Shown: piece after piece, positions 43,898 to 52,281 of the stretch
Numbering within the stretch: the stretch's first letter is position 1
Layout: each line of letters begins with the position of its first letter
Source: CBFHSF01 sp965658445
Lineage (GTDB): Bacteria > Bacteroidota > Bacteroidia > Flavobacteriales > Schleiferiaceae
Reading direction: 5' to 3'
Length of the DNA stretch: 64,000 nt
Assembly (NCBI GenBank): GCA_965658445.1
Contig: CBFHSF010000001.1
Location: 1-64,000 of the forward strand
The notes under the pieces: model-generated
Seen by the model: only the letters and a program-made list of their open reading frames with translations
Told to the model about the DNA's origin: nothing
Database searches by the model: none
Program-made: the position numbers and the translations under genes

Positions 43898-44263
43898 ATG
43901 GCCCACGAAAAGAATTTGTTACTTGTAGACAATAGTCCGTTTTCTCTTGCGATTATTCACCGTCTACAAAAGACTTTTAGTCTACGTATTGACTATGCCT
44001 CATCTGTGGAAGAAGCTCATGCGGTTTGTGAGGATGTAGATTATGTAGTATCCAATTTTGACCTGTCGGGTATGAACGGCATTGAGTTTTTGCTCAAAGC
44101 TAAGCAGTTAACACCTGGATTGAAGTTTGCTCTATTAACAGGAAGGGAAGAAGGAGATGCAAAGAATGAGGAGTTGGAGTTTATCATTACTAATTTGTCC
44201 TTTGGCAAAGTAGTGGAAAATCCGCTCTCCATTCCCAATCAATCTGAACTATTAATCGTGTAA
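43898..44263 (+). CDS. Degenerate (pseudo-)receiver domain protein
   Basis: 121 residues with the receiver fold pattern: NLLLVDNSPFSLAIIHRLQ, DYVVSNFDLSGMNGIEFL, FALLTGRE. Key residues are missing. The phospho-acceptor position reads Asn (SNFDLSGMNG), the usual second acidic residue is Asn (VDNS), and the lysine of the KP motif is replaced (VENPL). It probably cannot be phosphorylated normally and may work as a binding module. It lies 120 bp after the response regulator and two bases before the next gene. Confidence 0.7.
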   Translation: MAHEKNLLLVDNSPFSLAIIHRLQKTFSLRIDYASSVEEAHAVCEDVDYVVSNFDLSGMNGIEFLLKAKQLTPGLKFALLTGREEGDAKNEELEFIITNLSFGKVVENPLSIPNQSELLIV

Positions 44264-44265
44264 TC

Positions 44266-44973
44266 ATGTCTACTCGTTTTCAGGAAAAACTCGCAAAATA
44301 TTTACAATCTCGATTCCCGAGGCATTTAAACTTTGGGTTGAGCTATACCAAGCTCAAAACGGGACACAATGATACTCTGGATTATTACCAGTATTACAAC
44401 CTAGCGAATCAAAATTATTCGGACCTAGAAAAGCTATGTCCACCGGATCTAAAGTTGGTTAATTTTAGTGCTTTGATTGGGGTGTTTTCCCCATATGGCG
44501 TGACCATAGGATCTTCCTTATCGCAAGTGAGGAAGGTGTTGGGAAAACCCCTTTTCAAAATCTTTAACTGTCCAATTATTAGAGGGTACAAAACGTTCTA
44601 TTACAAAAGGAAAGTAAATCACCTGAACCTGACATTCCAACTTCATTTCCACAAGAAGCAATTATTCCTTGCTCAGGTAAATATTCACAATGACAATAGT
44701 GATCAAGATCCAAAGGATTTAATTAAGTCCTTGATCTTTAATCATCAAACATGTGAAGAAGGAGAGGAAAAACCTATTTATGAAATTCAATACTTCAAGG
44801 ATTGTGACGGCAATTCCATCAGTGCCTATTGCGATCACTTTAAGACACAGATTATTTGTTTTAACCCTGAAAACAAAACGTTTCAGGCGTTAATTGAAAA
44901 GAAGGAGGGGATGGAGGACCGCAAGAGATCTGCGAAAAAGCCGATTGACAATCTAATTGTAAAGACGTATTAG
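44266..44973 (+). CDS. Hypothetical protein paired with the pseudo-receiver
   Basis: 235 residues, no signal peptide or membrane segment, rich in Lys, Tyr and Phe. Beta-rich patches such as VNHLNLTFQLHFHKKQLFLA and IYEIQYFKDCDGNSISAY. The two-base spacing after the pseudo-receiver suggests a coupled pair, perhaps a partner or effector. No family recognised; function unknown. Its sequence composition is slightly more A/T-rich than the neighbours. Confidence 0.62.
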   Translation: MSTRFQEKLAKYLQSRFPRHLNFGLSYTKLKTGHNDTLDYYQYYNLANQNYSDLEKLCPPDLKLVNFSALIGVFSPYGVTIGSSLSQVRKVLGKPLFKIFNCPIIRGYKTFYYKRKVNHLNLTFQLHFHKKQLFLAQVNIHNDNSDQDPKDLIKSLIFNHQTCEEGEEKPIYEIQYFKDCDGNSISAYCDHFKTQIICFNPENKTFQALIEKKEGMEDRKRSAKKPIDNLIVKTY

Positions 44974-45092
44974 ATCAACACAAAGCACACCATAAAAAAA
45001 ACAGAAGAGATTAATTCTCAGAAAGTAAAAACAAACCCAAAAGCAACCTGAAACTCAATAGAAACTTAAAACTCTACTCAAACATACTTAGG

Positions 45093-46199
45093 TTATTCAT
45101 CCATTTCGTTTGCGGAGCGAGATTGGGTGTAAGTTTCAAATTTTTGGATTAGCGCCAACATGTCCTCCGGCAGGTCAGAAGTAAACGAAAGTCTATTGCC
45201 CGCAGCTGGATGATCAAAAGCTAAAGACTTAGCATGGAGGGCATGTCTGTCGCAAACCTTAAAGCAGTTCTGAATAAACTGTTTGTATTTCGTGTGATGT
45301 GTCCCTCTTAGAATCTTCTCTCCTCCGTATTCTGGATCATTAAATAAGGGATGTCCCAGATACTTAAAGTGTGCTCTAATTTGGTGGGTTCTGCCGGTCT
45401 CCAATTTACATTCAACCACAGTTACGTAACCAAAGCGCTGTAATACCTTATAGTGGGTTACAGCGTGTTTTCCGTAATCTCCATCGGGGAAAACGTCCAT
45501 TACTTTTCGGTTTTTGAGAGAACGTCCTATGTGACCCGTAATGGTTCCACGGTCTTCTTTTACATCTCCCCAGACCACGGCAATGTATTTTCTGTCGGTG
45601 GTTCTATCAAAAAATTGCTTCGCAAGGTGTGTCATGGCTTTTTCGTTGACAGCCACGACCATAATTCCCGATGTGTTTTTGTCCAATCTATGTACTAGTC
45701 CCGGACGGTCTTCTCCGTTCTTGTTGGGGAGGTTTTCGAAGAGATACATCAAAGCGTTGACCAAAGTACCTGAATAGTTTCCGTAGCCTGGATGTACAAC
45801 CAACCCCGCAGGTTTATTGATAACTACAACATCTTGATCTTGGTATAAAATGTCCAGTGGGATGTTTTCTGGAATCAGCTCAATCTCCCTCGGGGGATGG
45901 GCCAAAACCATTTGTACCACGTCTCCTGGCTTCACCTTGTAATTGGCTTTGACAGCCTTTCCATTGACGTGAATGGAGCCCGCAGATGCAGCGTCCTGAA
46001 TTTTATTACGGGAAGTGTTTTCTAAGAAATTGCCCAAGAATTTATCTACGCGCAAAGGGGTTTGACCCTTGTCGGCTTCAAAGCGATAATGCTCGAACAA
46101 TTCCTCTTCTTGATCGTTGAGTTCGCTGTCTTGATTGACTCCCTTGGGATTTACGCCTTTAGGATTTAAGTCATTGGGATTTTTGTTATCCTGATTCAC
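45093..46199 (-). CDS. RluD-family 23S rRNA pseudouridine synthase
   Basis: 368 residues. N-terminal linker with a short direct repeat (NPKGVNPKGVNQ), S4 RNA-binding domain (about 50-110, LRVDKFLGNFLENTSRNKIQ), then the catalytic HRLDKNTSGIMVV with its Asp, and GRTHQIRAHFKYLGHPLFND. RluD-type enzymes modify helix 69 of 23S rRNA and others modify other sites; I cannot tell which. Downstream of the T9SS protein gene, same direction, 57 bp apart. Confidence 0.93.
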   Translation of the reverse strand: MNQDNKNPNDLNPKGVNPKGVNQDSELNDQEEELFEHYRFEADKGQTPLRVDKFLGNFLENTSRNKIQDAASAGSIHVNGKAVKANYKVKPGDVVQMVLAHPPREIELIPENIPLDILYQDQDVVVINKPAGLVVHPGYGNYSGTLVNALMYLFENLPNKNGEDRPGLVHRLDKNTSGIMVVAVNEKAMTHLAKQFFDRTTDRKYIAVVWGDVKEDRGTITGHIGRSLKNRKVMDVFPDGDYGKHAVTHYKVLQRFGYVTVVECKLETGRTHQIRAHFKYLGHPLFNDPEYGGEKILRGTHHTKYKQFIQNCFKVCDRHALHAKSLAFDHPAAGNRLSFTSDLPEDMLALIQKFETYTQSRSANEMDE

Positions 46200-46256
46200 C
46201 GTTTGCTGCCTTGATGTGCTTTTATTCGAAACGGTCGAGGTAAATAAGGATGCTCT

Positions 46257-48041
46257 TTATTGAACAATTACCTTGACCACTTGGGGATTCTCCCTTTCGG
46301 AGGCAAATATATGAACTAAATATAGGCCAGCAGGAAGGCTGGCTACATCCAATGTGGTCTCGTTTCGGATTTCTGCAAGTTGCCTTCCGCTGAGGTCAAA
46401 AAGCGAAACTTTGCTTGGGCTTTCTCCCTCGGGATGACCAATGTGAATTCTATCATCTGTAGGATTGGGATAAACCGTCCATCGTGCGTCGGACGCTTCG
46501 TCAATATTGAGGTCGTAGGCCTCGTCAAGGAAGTAAGGTCTCAGCATCAATGCGCCTTCAAATACTGATTGATACCAGGTTTGGAGGTCTCCATAAAACA
46601 ATGTTGGCCCCTTGGTTCGGATGTCATAACCAATGTTTAGGGGCTGGGCGGTTTTCTGACGCACTCCAATAAATACCGTTCCCGAAATATCGATTGCGGT
46701 GTCCAAAGAGTATGGGATGAATTTATTTCGTTGCCAGCTGTATTGCGGGGTGTACAACGAATCTGATTTGTAAATAACATTGCCCGGTTGGCCATTGTCA
46801 AATTCCCAAACCATAATTTGAAATTCATTGTCAGTGGCATCTGTGCCTGCATGTGCAAAGTAGAGGTATAGCCCTCTGAGTTTGTCCGCTGTTTTGATTT
46901 GGAACTGCATGGCAGTCTGGGCCGCCACCGTATTGCTAATGCCGTACGCTCTTTCCGCAGATCCATCGTCAAAAGCGTAGTAATTGCTAAACGACTGGCC
47001 GTATACCAAAGTGTCATTTGTTCGAATTCCCGCCGCGGTCCCATCAAACCATGTAGTCATTGACAAACGAAAGGTATCCGTGGGAACCAGAGGCAGTGGG
47101 GCCAAGGGAACATCAAAAAGTAGATCTTGGTTGTGAAGGGTATTGGTAATTACCGGAACGCTCAATCGTTGACCGATGACGGTTCCGTTGTTGTACAATT
47201 CGTATTTACCGAGGTTTAGTGGCCATCCTCCAGGAGGAACGGGACCATTTCTTCGATATCCAAAGGTTAAAGAATCATTGAAGTCAGAAGGTGAAACGTG
47301 GAACCAGGGAATAGAGAATCCTTCCTTGAGAAGGGATGGCGGAGGTAGGTTGTATGCAGGGTCCTCAATGACTGTGTCATTAATATTTCTGGTTTCGTCA
47401 AACTCAACGTAATCTACATGCCAATGGTCAAAATCTCCAGAACGCGCGCCATACGTTCCCAGTCTAAATCTAAAGCCATCTCGCAAAAGACTATCCGCAA
47501 CGGGAAGAATTACATTTTTAAAACGGTGAAAAGAACTCCCCTCCACGCTCCACTGTCTGATCCAAAGAGAATCATCCACAGACCAGAAATCAACGACCAA
47601 AGAGTCATCAGATTCTGGGGATTCTCCCAAGCCCTGTGGTTGATACAAAAAGGACAAAAAGACGTCCACCTTGCCTGCGAGATTGATGTAATGAGTGGTA
47701 AGTACGTCACTTAACGTATCAGACAAGTCGTTTCCAGGTAAATAAGGCCAACCGTATTCGTCCAAGCCATCGAAGGTTGCAACACCAACAGAAAGCATAG
47801 AATCCGCCATTTGGCTGTTTACGTAGACTTTTTGATCGGCCCAGAAATTGGGATTGGGTCGAATGCTCTTGTATGAAAAATCATCATTGATGGGGAGATC
47901 AATGGTGTCTCCTGTTGATTTTTGTGATGAGGTTACTGGGGAGGGACGTGCAGATAGAAAACCCAAGTTCTCTTCAATCTGCGCATTTGCGCACATTGCG
48001 AACCCTAGGGAAAAAATCAAAGTAGAGAAGAAGTTTTTCAT
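46257..48041 (-). CDS. T9SS-secreted protein with type A C-terminal sorting domain
   Basis: About 594 residues. Signal peptide (MKNFFSTLIFSLGFAMCANA), then a large beta-rich extracellular region. The type A sorting domain is at the C-terminus: WTVYPNPTDDRIHI, KVSLFDLSGRQLAEI, LPAGLYLVHIFA. Such proteins cross the outer membrane through the type IX system, of which PorQ is encoded at 59506. ATG 48041 is used; the longer frame starts with a non-ATG codon. Cargo function unknown. Same strand as rluD and the PASTA protein, a grouping I recall from other Flavobacteriia. Confidence 0.88.
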   Translation of the reverse strand: MKNFFSTLIFSLGFAMCANAQIEENLGFLSARPSPVTSSQKSTGDTIDLPINDDFSYKSIRPNPNFWADQKVYVNSQMADSMLSVGVATFDGLDEYGWPYLPGNDLSDTLSDVLTTHYINLAGKVDVFLSFLYQPQGLGESPESDDSLVVDFWSVDDSLWIRQWSVEGSSFHRFKNVILPVADSLLRDGFRFRLGTYGARSGDFDHWHVDYVEFDETRNINDTVIEDPAYNLPPPSLLKEGFSIPWFHVSPSDFNDSLTFGYRRNGPVPPGGWPLNLGKYELYNNGTVIGQRLSVPVITNTLHNQDLLFDVPLAPLPLVPTDTFRLSMTTWFDGTAAGIRTNDTLVYGQSFSNYYAFDDGSAERAYGISNTVAAQTAMQFQIKTADKLRGLYLYFAHAGTDATDNEFQIMVWEFDNGQPGNVIYKSDSLYTPQYSWQRNKFIPYSLDTAIDISGTVFIGVRQKTAQPLNIGYDIRTKGPTLFYGDLQTWYQSVFEGALMLRPYFLDEAYDLNIDEASDARWTVYPNPTDDRIHIGHPEGESPSKVSLFDLSGRQLAEIRNETTLDVASLPAGLYLVHIFASERENPQVVKVIVQ

Positions 48042-48086
48042 GTGGAGGTGCCAAGCTGGCGTCAATGTTTTTAGATTCCTTGATTT

Positions 48087-48911
48087 TTAAGGGTGTGCCG
48101 TCGTGTCAGGGACAAAATAAAGTAACGAATCGTTGACGATTTTATTTTTATCTGTTGTAAGCCAAATATCAATAGAACTGCCTAAGTATGCAGTGTTTTT
48201 ATGTGAAGGAGGAGGGCTCTGCTTGTAGACCAATGCAGCGCTTGAATCCACAACATCTTCATCAAATACCGTAACGCCTACATTTAAAGAGTGGGCTATG
48301 AGTTCTTCTTTGGCCTGAGCCAACGTCAAGTATTTGACATAGGGAACGCTGATTTTTTCTTTGCTCTGACCCAATCCAAGAATGAGATTGACAACCGTTC
48401 CCTTGGCAATGGGTGTACCGGCTTCAATGGGTTCGCCGTCTTTTTCTACGGATAAAACCACGTCTTTGGCAAGATTTGGGCGGTAAATCAACTCACCGAC
48501 AACCAGGCCTTTGGATTCCAAGTCATAGGTGGCTCTTCTCTTGGTTTTGTCGATGAGGTCAGGCAACCCCACTTTTCGAGGTTGCAAAGGGTTTACAGTA
48601 AGCTTTATGGCTCGATGTTCTTTTACTTCGGCGAAAGCCTCTGGGTACTGGTCCACAATACCTCTGGGCGCAATCTTTGGATTGTACTCGGCGCTGTCAA
48701 TAACCTCAAAAGTCAGTACCAATTCCCCGAGTTTTTTAGAGGCTTCAGCCAAGGTCATTCCGTTGAGATCGGGAACCACAATGGTTTCATCGTGATGGGT
48801 AAAAGACTTTAGAAAGGCATTGGTAGCGTACAAAATCACAAAACCGAGGGCAATGAGAACCACCACATTGAGGACAAAGGTCTTACTCTTAATAAATCTA
48901 AAAATCTTCAT
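48087..48911 (-). CDS. Membrane-anchored PASTA-domain protein without kinase
   Basis: About 274 residues. A short cytoplasmic N-terminus, one transmembrane segment (about 10-32) and then three PASTA repeats (VVPDLNGMTLAEASKKLG, VGLPDLIDKTKRRATYDLES, VPYVKYLTLAQAKEELIA) facing the periplasm. PASTA repeats usually bind muropeptides or beta-lactams on penicillin-binding proteins and Ser/Thr kinases, but no such domain is present here. Next to the divergent ddl gene, which fits a cell-wall link (inference). ATG 48911 chosen over 48935/48917. Confidence 0.87.
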   Translation of the reverse strand: MKIFRFIKSKTFVLNVVVLIALGFVILYATNAFLKSFTHHDETIVVPDLNGMTLAEASKKLGELVLTFEVIDSAEYNPKIAPRGIVDQYPEAFAEVKEHRAIKLTVNPLQPRKVGLPDLIDKTKRRATYDLESKGLVVGELIYRPNLAKDVVLSVEKDGEPIEAGTPIAKGTVVNLILGLGQSKEKISVPYVKYLTLAQAKEELIAHSLNVGVTVFDEDVVDSSAALVYKQSPPPSHKNTAYLGSSIDIWLTTDKNKIVNDSLLYFVPDTTAHP

Positions 48912-49135
48912 TCGCATCTTTTGTTTTACTCGCATTACAATGATAATGTGAGTGTTGGGTGTTTTTAGGTGGGTTGGACTTCACCGGTGGATTCCGAAAA
49001 ATCAACTAGGTAAAATCGGCCTTAAGCCACAAAGATAATAATTGGCACCTCATGTACATTACATGGTAAAGAAACGTATAATATTGATTAATTTAGCCAT
49101 TCGCGAAGTGATGAAACCCCTCAAATCAATCATTC

Positions 49136-50131
49136 ATGAAAATCCGTGTAGGTGTGCTGATGGGAGGATATTCCTCCGAATTTGAAATCTCCCACAAAAG
49201 TGGAATGGCAGTGTATGGAGCATTGTCTCAAAGAGAGGAATACGAGGTGTTCCCCATTCACATCACCAAAGAGTCATGGAAAGTAATTGCTCCCGATTCT
49301 GAATTGGAAATAGACAAGAATGATTTTTCAGTTGAAATCGCCGGTGAAAAGCTTCAGTTTGATGTCCTGTTTAACGCCATTCACGGTACCCCGGGAGAAG
49401 ATGGTTTGTTGCAAGGGTATTTAGAAATGATGGGAATTCCTCAAACAGCTAGTCATCACTTTGAATCGGCCTTGACCTTTAACAAGGCCGAAACCTCCAG
49501 TCTGCTGAGTCATTTTGGGGTAACTATTCCCAAGTCCTACTACAGCGCCAAAGGGGAATCTGTTGATACCAAGGAAGTCATTGATAACTTGGGCTTGCCT
49601 GTATTTGTTAAGCCCAATAGAGCGGGTTCCAGTTTTGGAGTTTCCAAAGTGGACAGCATGGATCAATTGATTCCCGCCGTTGAAAAAGCTAGGGAAGAGG
49701 ATTTTCAAGTGGTTATCGAAAGTGGAATCATTGGAACCGAATTGGCCTGTGGAGTGGTGCGCCTCGAGGGTGAAATCAAAATTTTGGGACTTACAGAAGT
49801 GGTTACGGACAGAGACTTTTTTGATTTTGAAGCCAAATACAGTGGAAAGTCTCAAGAAATCACACCGGCCCGAATTCCCGACGCCATTGCCGATAAGATT
49901 AAGTCCGAAACTCGATTTATATACGAAAGCCTGAACCTTTCTGGAATCGCTAGAGTGGATTACATTTTGAGCGATGAGGATCAAAAACCTTATTTTATTG
50001 AGGTAAACTCCGTTCCTGGGCTGGGAGGGGAGTCCATTGTCCCCAAGCAGATTGCTTTCAACCAATGGGAGCCCTCTGCGTTTTATCACAGAGTCATCCA
50101 ACAAACACTATCGGACGCCAAATCTAAATAA
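49136..50131 (+). CDS. ddl: D-alanine--D-alanine ligase
   Basis: 331 residues. Joins two D-alanines with ATP for peptidoglycan precursors. ATP-grasp fold: VLMGGYSSEFEIS at the N-terminus, VKPNRAGSSFGVSKV, and the metal-binding EVNSVPGLGGESIVP. Divergent from the PASTA gene and followed 9 bp later by coaD. Secure by motifs and length. Confidence 0.95.
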   Translation: MKIRVGVLMGGYSSEFEISHKSGMAVYGALSQREEYEVFPIHITKESWKVIAPDSELEIDKNDFSVEIAGEKLQFDVLFNAIHGTPGEDGLLQGYLEMMGIPQTASHHFESALTFNKAETSSLLSHFGVTIPKSYYSAKGESVDTKEVIDNLGLPVFVKPNRAGSSFGVSKVDSMDQLIPAVEKAREEDFQVVIESGIIGTELACGVVRLEGEIKILGLTEVVTDRDFFDFEAKYSGKSQEITPARIPDAIADKIKSETRFIYESLNLSGIARVDYILSDEDQKPYFIEVNSVPGLGGESIVPKQIAFNQWEPSAFYHRVIQQTLSDAKSK

Positions 50132-50140
50132 CATCTGATC

Positions 50141-50611
50141 ATGAGTAGAGTTGCTGTTTTTCCAGGTTCTTTTGACCCCATCACCAATGGCCACGTAGAC
50201 ATTATAGAAAGAGCCTTACCTCTTTTTGACAAGATCATCATTGCGGTCGGTGAGAACGCAACCAAGAATTATATGTTCTCTTTGGAACAGCGCGTTAAGT
50301 TCATCAAAGATGAATTTCAATCGGAGCCCACTATAGACGTCGTTACGTACAGCGGGCTGACCGTTGATTTTGCCTTGGATTCGGGAGCGGCCTTTATGTT
50401 GAGAGGAATTAGAAATCCTGCGGACTTTGAATTCGAAAAATCCATCGCCCAAGCCAACCGTCAAATGGTACCTTCCTTGGAAACCGTTTTTCTATTGACC
50501 AGTGCTCGTTACGCCTATATCAGCTCTAGTATTGTGCGAGATGTGATAAGAAACAACGGCGATTACACGCAGTTTGTGCCCGATTCTGTACGAGTACCTG
50601 CGAGTAAGTAA
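50141..50611 (+). CDS. coaD: Phosphopantetheine adenylyltransferase
   Basis: 156 residues. Transfers AMP to 4'-phosphopantetheine to make dephospho-CoA. Nucleotidyltransferase HxGH motif in PGSFDPITNGHVDI, LRGIRNPADFEFE, and the C-terminal YISSSIVRDV. Normal length. Its stop abuts the stop of the convergent Nudix gene. Confidence 0.96.
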   Translation: MSRVAVFPGSFDPITNGHVDIIERALPLFDKIIIAVGENATKNYMFSLEQRVKFIKDEFQSEPTIDVVTYSGLTVDFALDSGAAFMLRGIRNPADFEFEKSIAQANRQMVPSLETVFLLTSARYAYISSSIVRDVIRNNGDYTQFVPDSVRVPASK

Positions 50612-51220
50612 CTAAGGGGCAGTCGCCTCTCTCAAAACTTCCTGAATGGAAGGGTAGGTGTTTTCAATTTTTTCGGCCTCATCTTCTGGTTTGACCCAAA
50701 CCACTTCTGATATGTCCTCCTCCGTTTGAGGGGTCAATGGACCAGTGTAATCAGTGGTCATGTGGAACCAATACGTGATCTTAAAAATCCAACGGCCTTT
50801 GAGAAAGTACATGTGGTAAGAATTGGGAAGAGCCTTTCCCAAGGTTGGGGCTGGCAATCCACATTCTTCTTCCACTTCTCTAACCGCAGCGAGTTCTTTG
50901 GATTCTTCTGCTTCTATTTTTCCCTTGGGGAGATCCCATGTTCCCAAACGATGAATCCAAAGTTTCTGGCCCTTCTGGTTTTTTACCCATCCTCCGGCGG
51001 CTTCCAGAATTTTAAATTGACTGGAAAAGGTTTTTAAAGATTCGCTGGGATTTTTGGAAAAGTGGACTACCTCCCTTCGGCCTTCAGCCAAGTCTTCTAC
51101 AAGGTCAATGCACGACGCAGAATCTTCGGGGTTAAACGCTGGAAAATCCTCTGAATATTTGCTCTCAGAAGTGAACAAAATAGAGGAATCATTGATGAAA
51201 ACTTTATACCTTTGGCTCAT
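50612..51220 (-). CDS. Nudix hydrolase
   Basis: 202 residues. A complete Nudix box runs GKIEAEESKELAAVRE continuing VEEECGL (G-x5-E-x7-RE-x-x-EE-x-G-hydrophobic). It hydrolyses a nucleoside diphosphate linked to another group; the substrate is unknown. N-terminal 75 residues are of unknown fold. Starts within 11 bp of the divergent pyrE ATG, so the promoters of the two genes overlap. Confidence 0.92.
   Translation of the reverse strand: MSQRYKVFINDSSILFTSESKYSEDFPAFNPEDSASCIDLVEDLAEGRREVVHFSKNPSESLKTFSSQFKILEAAGGWVKNQKGQKLWIHRLGTWDLPKGKIEAEESKELAAVREVEEECGLPAPTLGKALPNSYHMYFLKGRWIFKITYWFHMTTDYTGPLTPQTEEDISEVVWVKPEDEAEKIENTYPSIQEVLREATAP
51207..51214 (+). promoter_or_regulatory. Predicted -7 box of pyrE, inside the Nudix gene start
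   Basis: TACCTTTG matches TAnnTTTG exactly and lies 17 bp before the pyrE ATG at 51231. It lies inside the first codons of the Nudix gene, on the opposite strand. The implied mRNA leader is only a few nucleotides. No clear TTG at -33. Confidence 0.55.
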
Positions 51221-51230
51221 GATTGCAAAA

Positions 51231-51860
51231 ATGGAAATCGCTAAAAAAACGGCTGAGTTACTATTGCAAATTAAAGCAATAAAACTTCAACCTCAAGACC
51301 CTTTTACTTGGGCCTCAGGATGGAATTCTCCCATCTACTGTGACAACAGATTGTCTTTGAGTTATCCAGAAGTTCGCAGGTTTTTGTGTGACTCCTTGGT
51401 AACAGAAATCAAACAGAAATACGGAAAAGCTGACGCCATTGCAGGTGTGGCCACAGGAGCCATTGCCATGGGAATTATGGTCGCGGAGGCCATGGACTTG
51501 CCCTTCGTTTACGTAAGGCCAGAAGCCAAGAGCCACGGACGCAAAAACCAAATAGAAGGTCAACTTCCCGAAAACGCCAAGGTCATTGTTGTGGAAGATT
51601 TGATTTCTACCGGAGGATCTTCACTTAAGGCTGTTGCCGCTTTGCGCGAAGCGGGAGCTGAAGTTTTGGGAATGGCTGCATTGTTCACCTACGGCTTCCA
51701 AGTTTCTCGAGACAACTTTAGTGAATCCAACTGTGAATTGTTTACCTTGAGCAATTATGAAGTTCTCATCGAGCAGGCCATAGCCTCAGGCTACGTAAGT
51801 TCAGAGGATCAAGAAACGTTGAACAATTGGAGGATAGCCCCTGACCAATGGAATAAATAA
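51231..51860 (+). CDS. pyrE: Orotate phosphoribosyltransferase
   Basis: 209 residues. Adds phosphoribose to orotate, giving OMP in pyrimidine synthesis. PRPP-binding motif VIVVEDLISTGGSSLKAV, plus FTWASGWNSPIYCDNRLSLSYPE at the N-terminal side. ATG 51231 is preferred: the Nudix start lies just upstream and a perfect -7 box sits 17 bp before. An ATG at 51219 in frame is possible. Followed by the SRPBCC gene after 7 bp. Confidence 0.95.
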   Translation: MEIAKKTAELLLQIKAIKLQPQDPFTWASGWNSPIYCDNRLSLSYPEVRRFLCDSLVTEIKQKYGKADAIAGVATGAIAMGIMVAEAMDLPFVYVRPEAKSHGRKNQIEGQLPENAKVIVVEDLISTGGSSLKAVAALREAGAEVLGMAALFTYGFQVSRDNFSESNCELFTLSNYEVLIEQAIASGYVSSEDQETLNNWRIAPDQWNK

Positions 51861-51867
51861 AGCACTG

Positions 51868-52263
51868 ATGAACCTAAAAATTGAAGGGGATAAAATCCCC
51901 ATGAAAAAGTCCCCAGACGAGTTGTTTAACTTCTTTAGCAAGCCTGCGAACTTTGCTGAAATCATGCCGGAAGACATCGGTAAGTTTGAAGCGGGAGATG
52001 ATTGGTTCATCTTTGGCCTTAAGGGTATGCCGGACGTGAAATTGAAGGTTGCCGAGTTGGTTCCTGGAAAATTGATTCACTTGGTTTCTGCCAGTGACAA
52101 AATTCCCTTCAGCCTCAAAGCAGAATTTGAACCACAAGATGAAGGGTGTACGGCTCAGCTAAATTTTGAAGGGAACTTCAACCCCATGCTAAAAATGATG
52201 GTAGAGCGTCCTCTCAAGTCTTTTTTGGGTAAACTCTCTGATAAATTGAAAGTCCATTCTTAG
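51868..52263 (+). CDS. SRPBCC-family protein
   Basis: 131 residues. START/Bet v1-like fold pattern: KSPDELFNFFSKPANFAEIMPE at the start, IPFSLKAEFEPQDEGCTAQL in the middle, and a long C-terminal helix (MMVERPLKSFLGKLSDKL). Probably binds a small hydrophobic ligand. It is 7 bp after pyrE, a pairing I recall from other Flavobacteriia. Function not assigned. Confidence 0.82.
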   Translation: MNLKIEGDKIPMKKSPDELFNFFSKPANFAEIMPEDIGKFEAGDDWFIFGLKGMPDVKLKVAELVPGKLIHLVSASDKIPFSLKAEFEPQDEGCTAQLNFEGNFNPMLKMMVERPLKSFLGKLSDKLKVHS

Positions 52264-52281
52264 ACTGCGGTCCTCAAAATA

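Noticed and set aside
49421..50104. 227-codon antisense ORF across ddl
   Set aside because: The ddl frame has all ATP-grasp motifs; the antisense frame has no recognisable domain.
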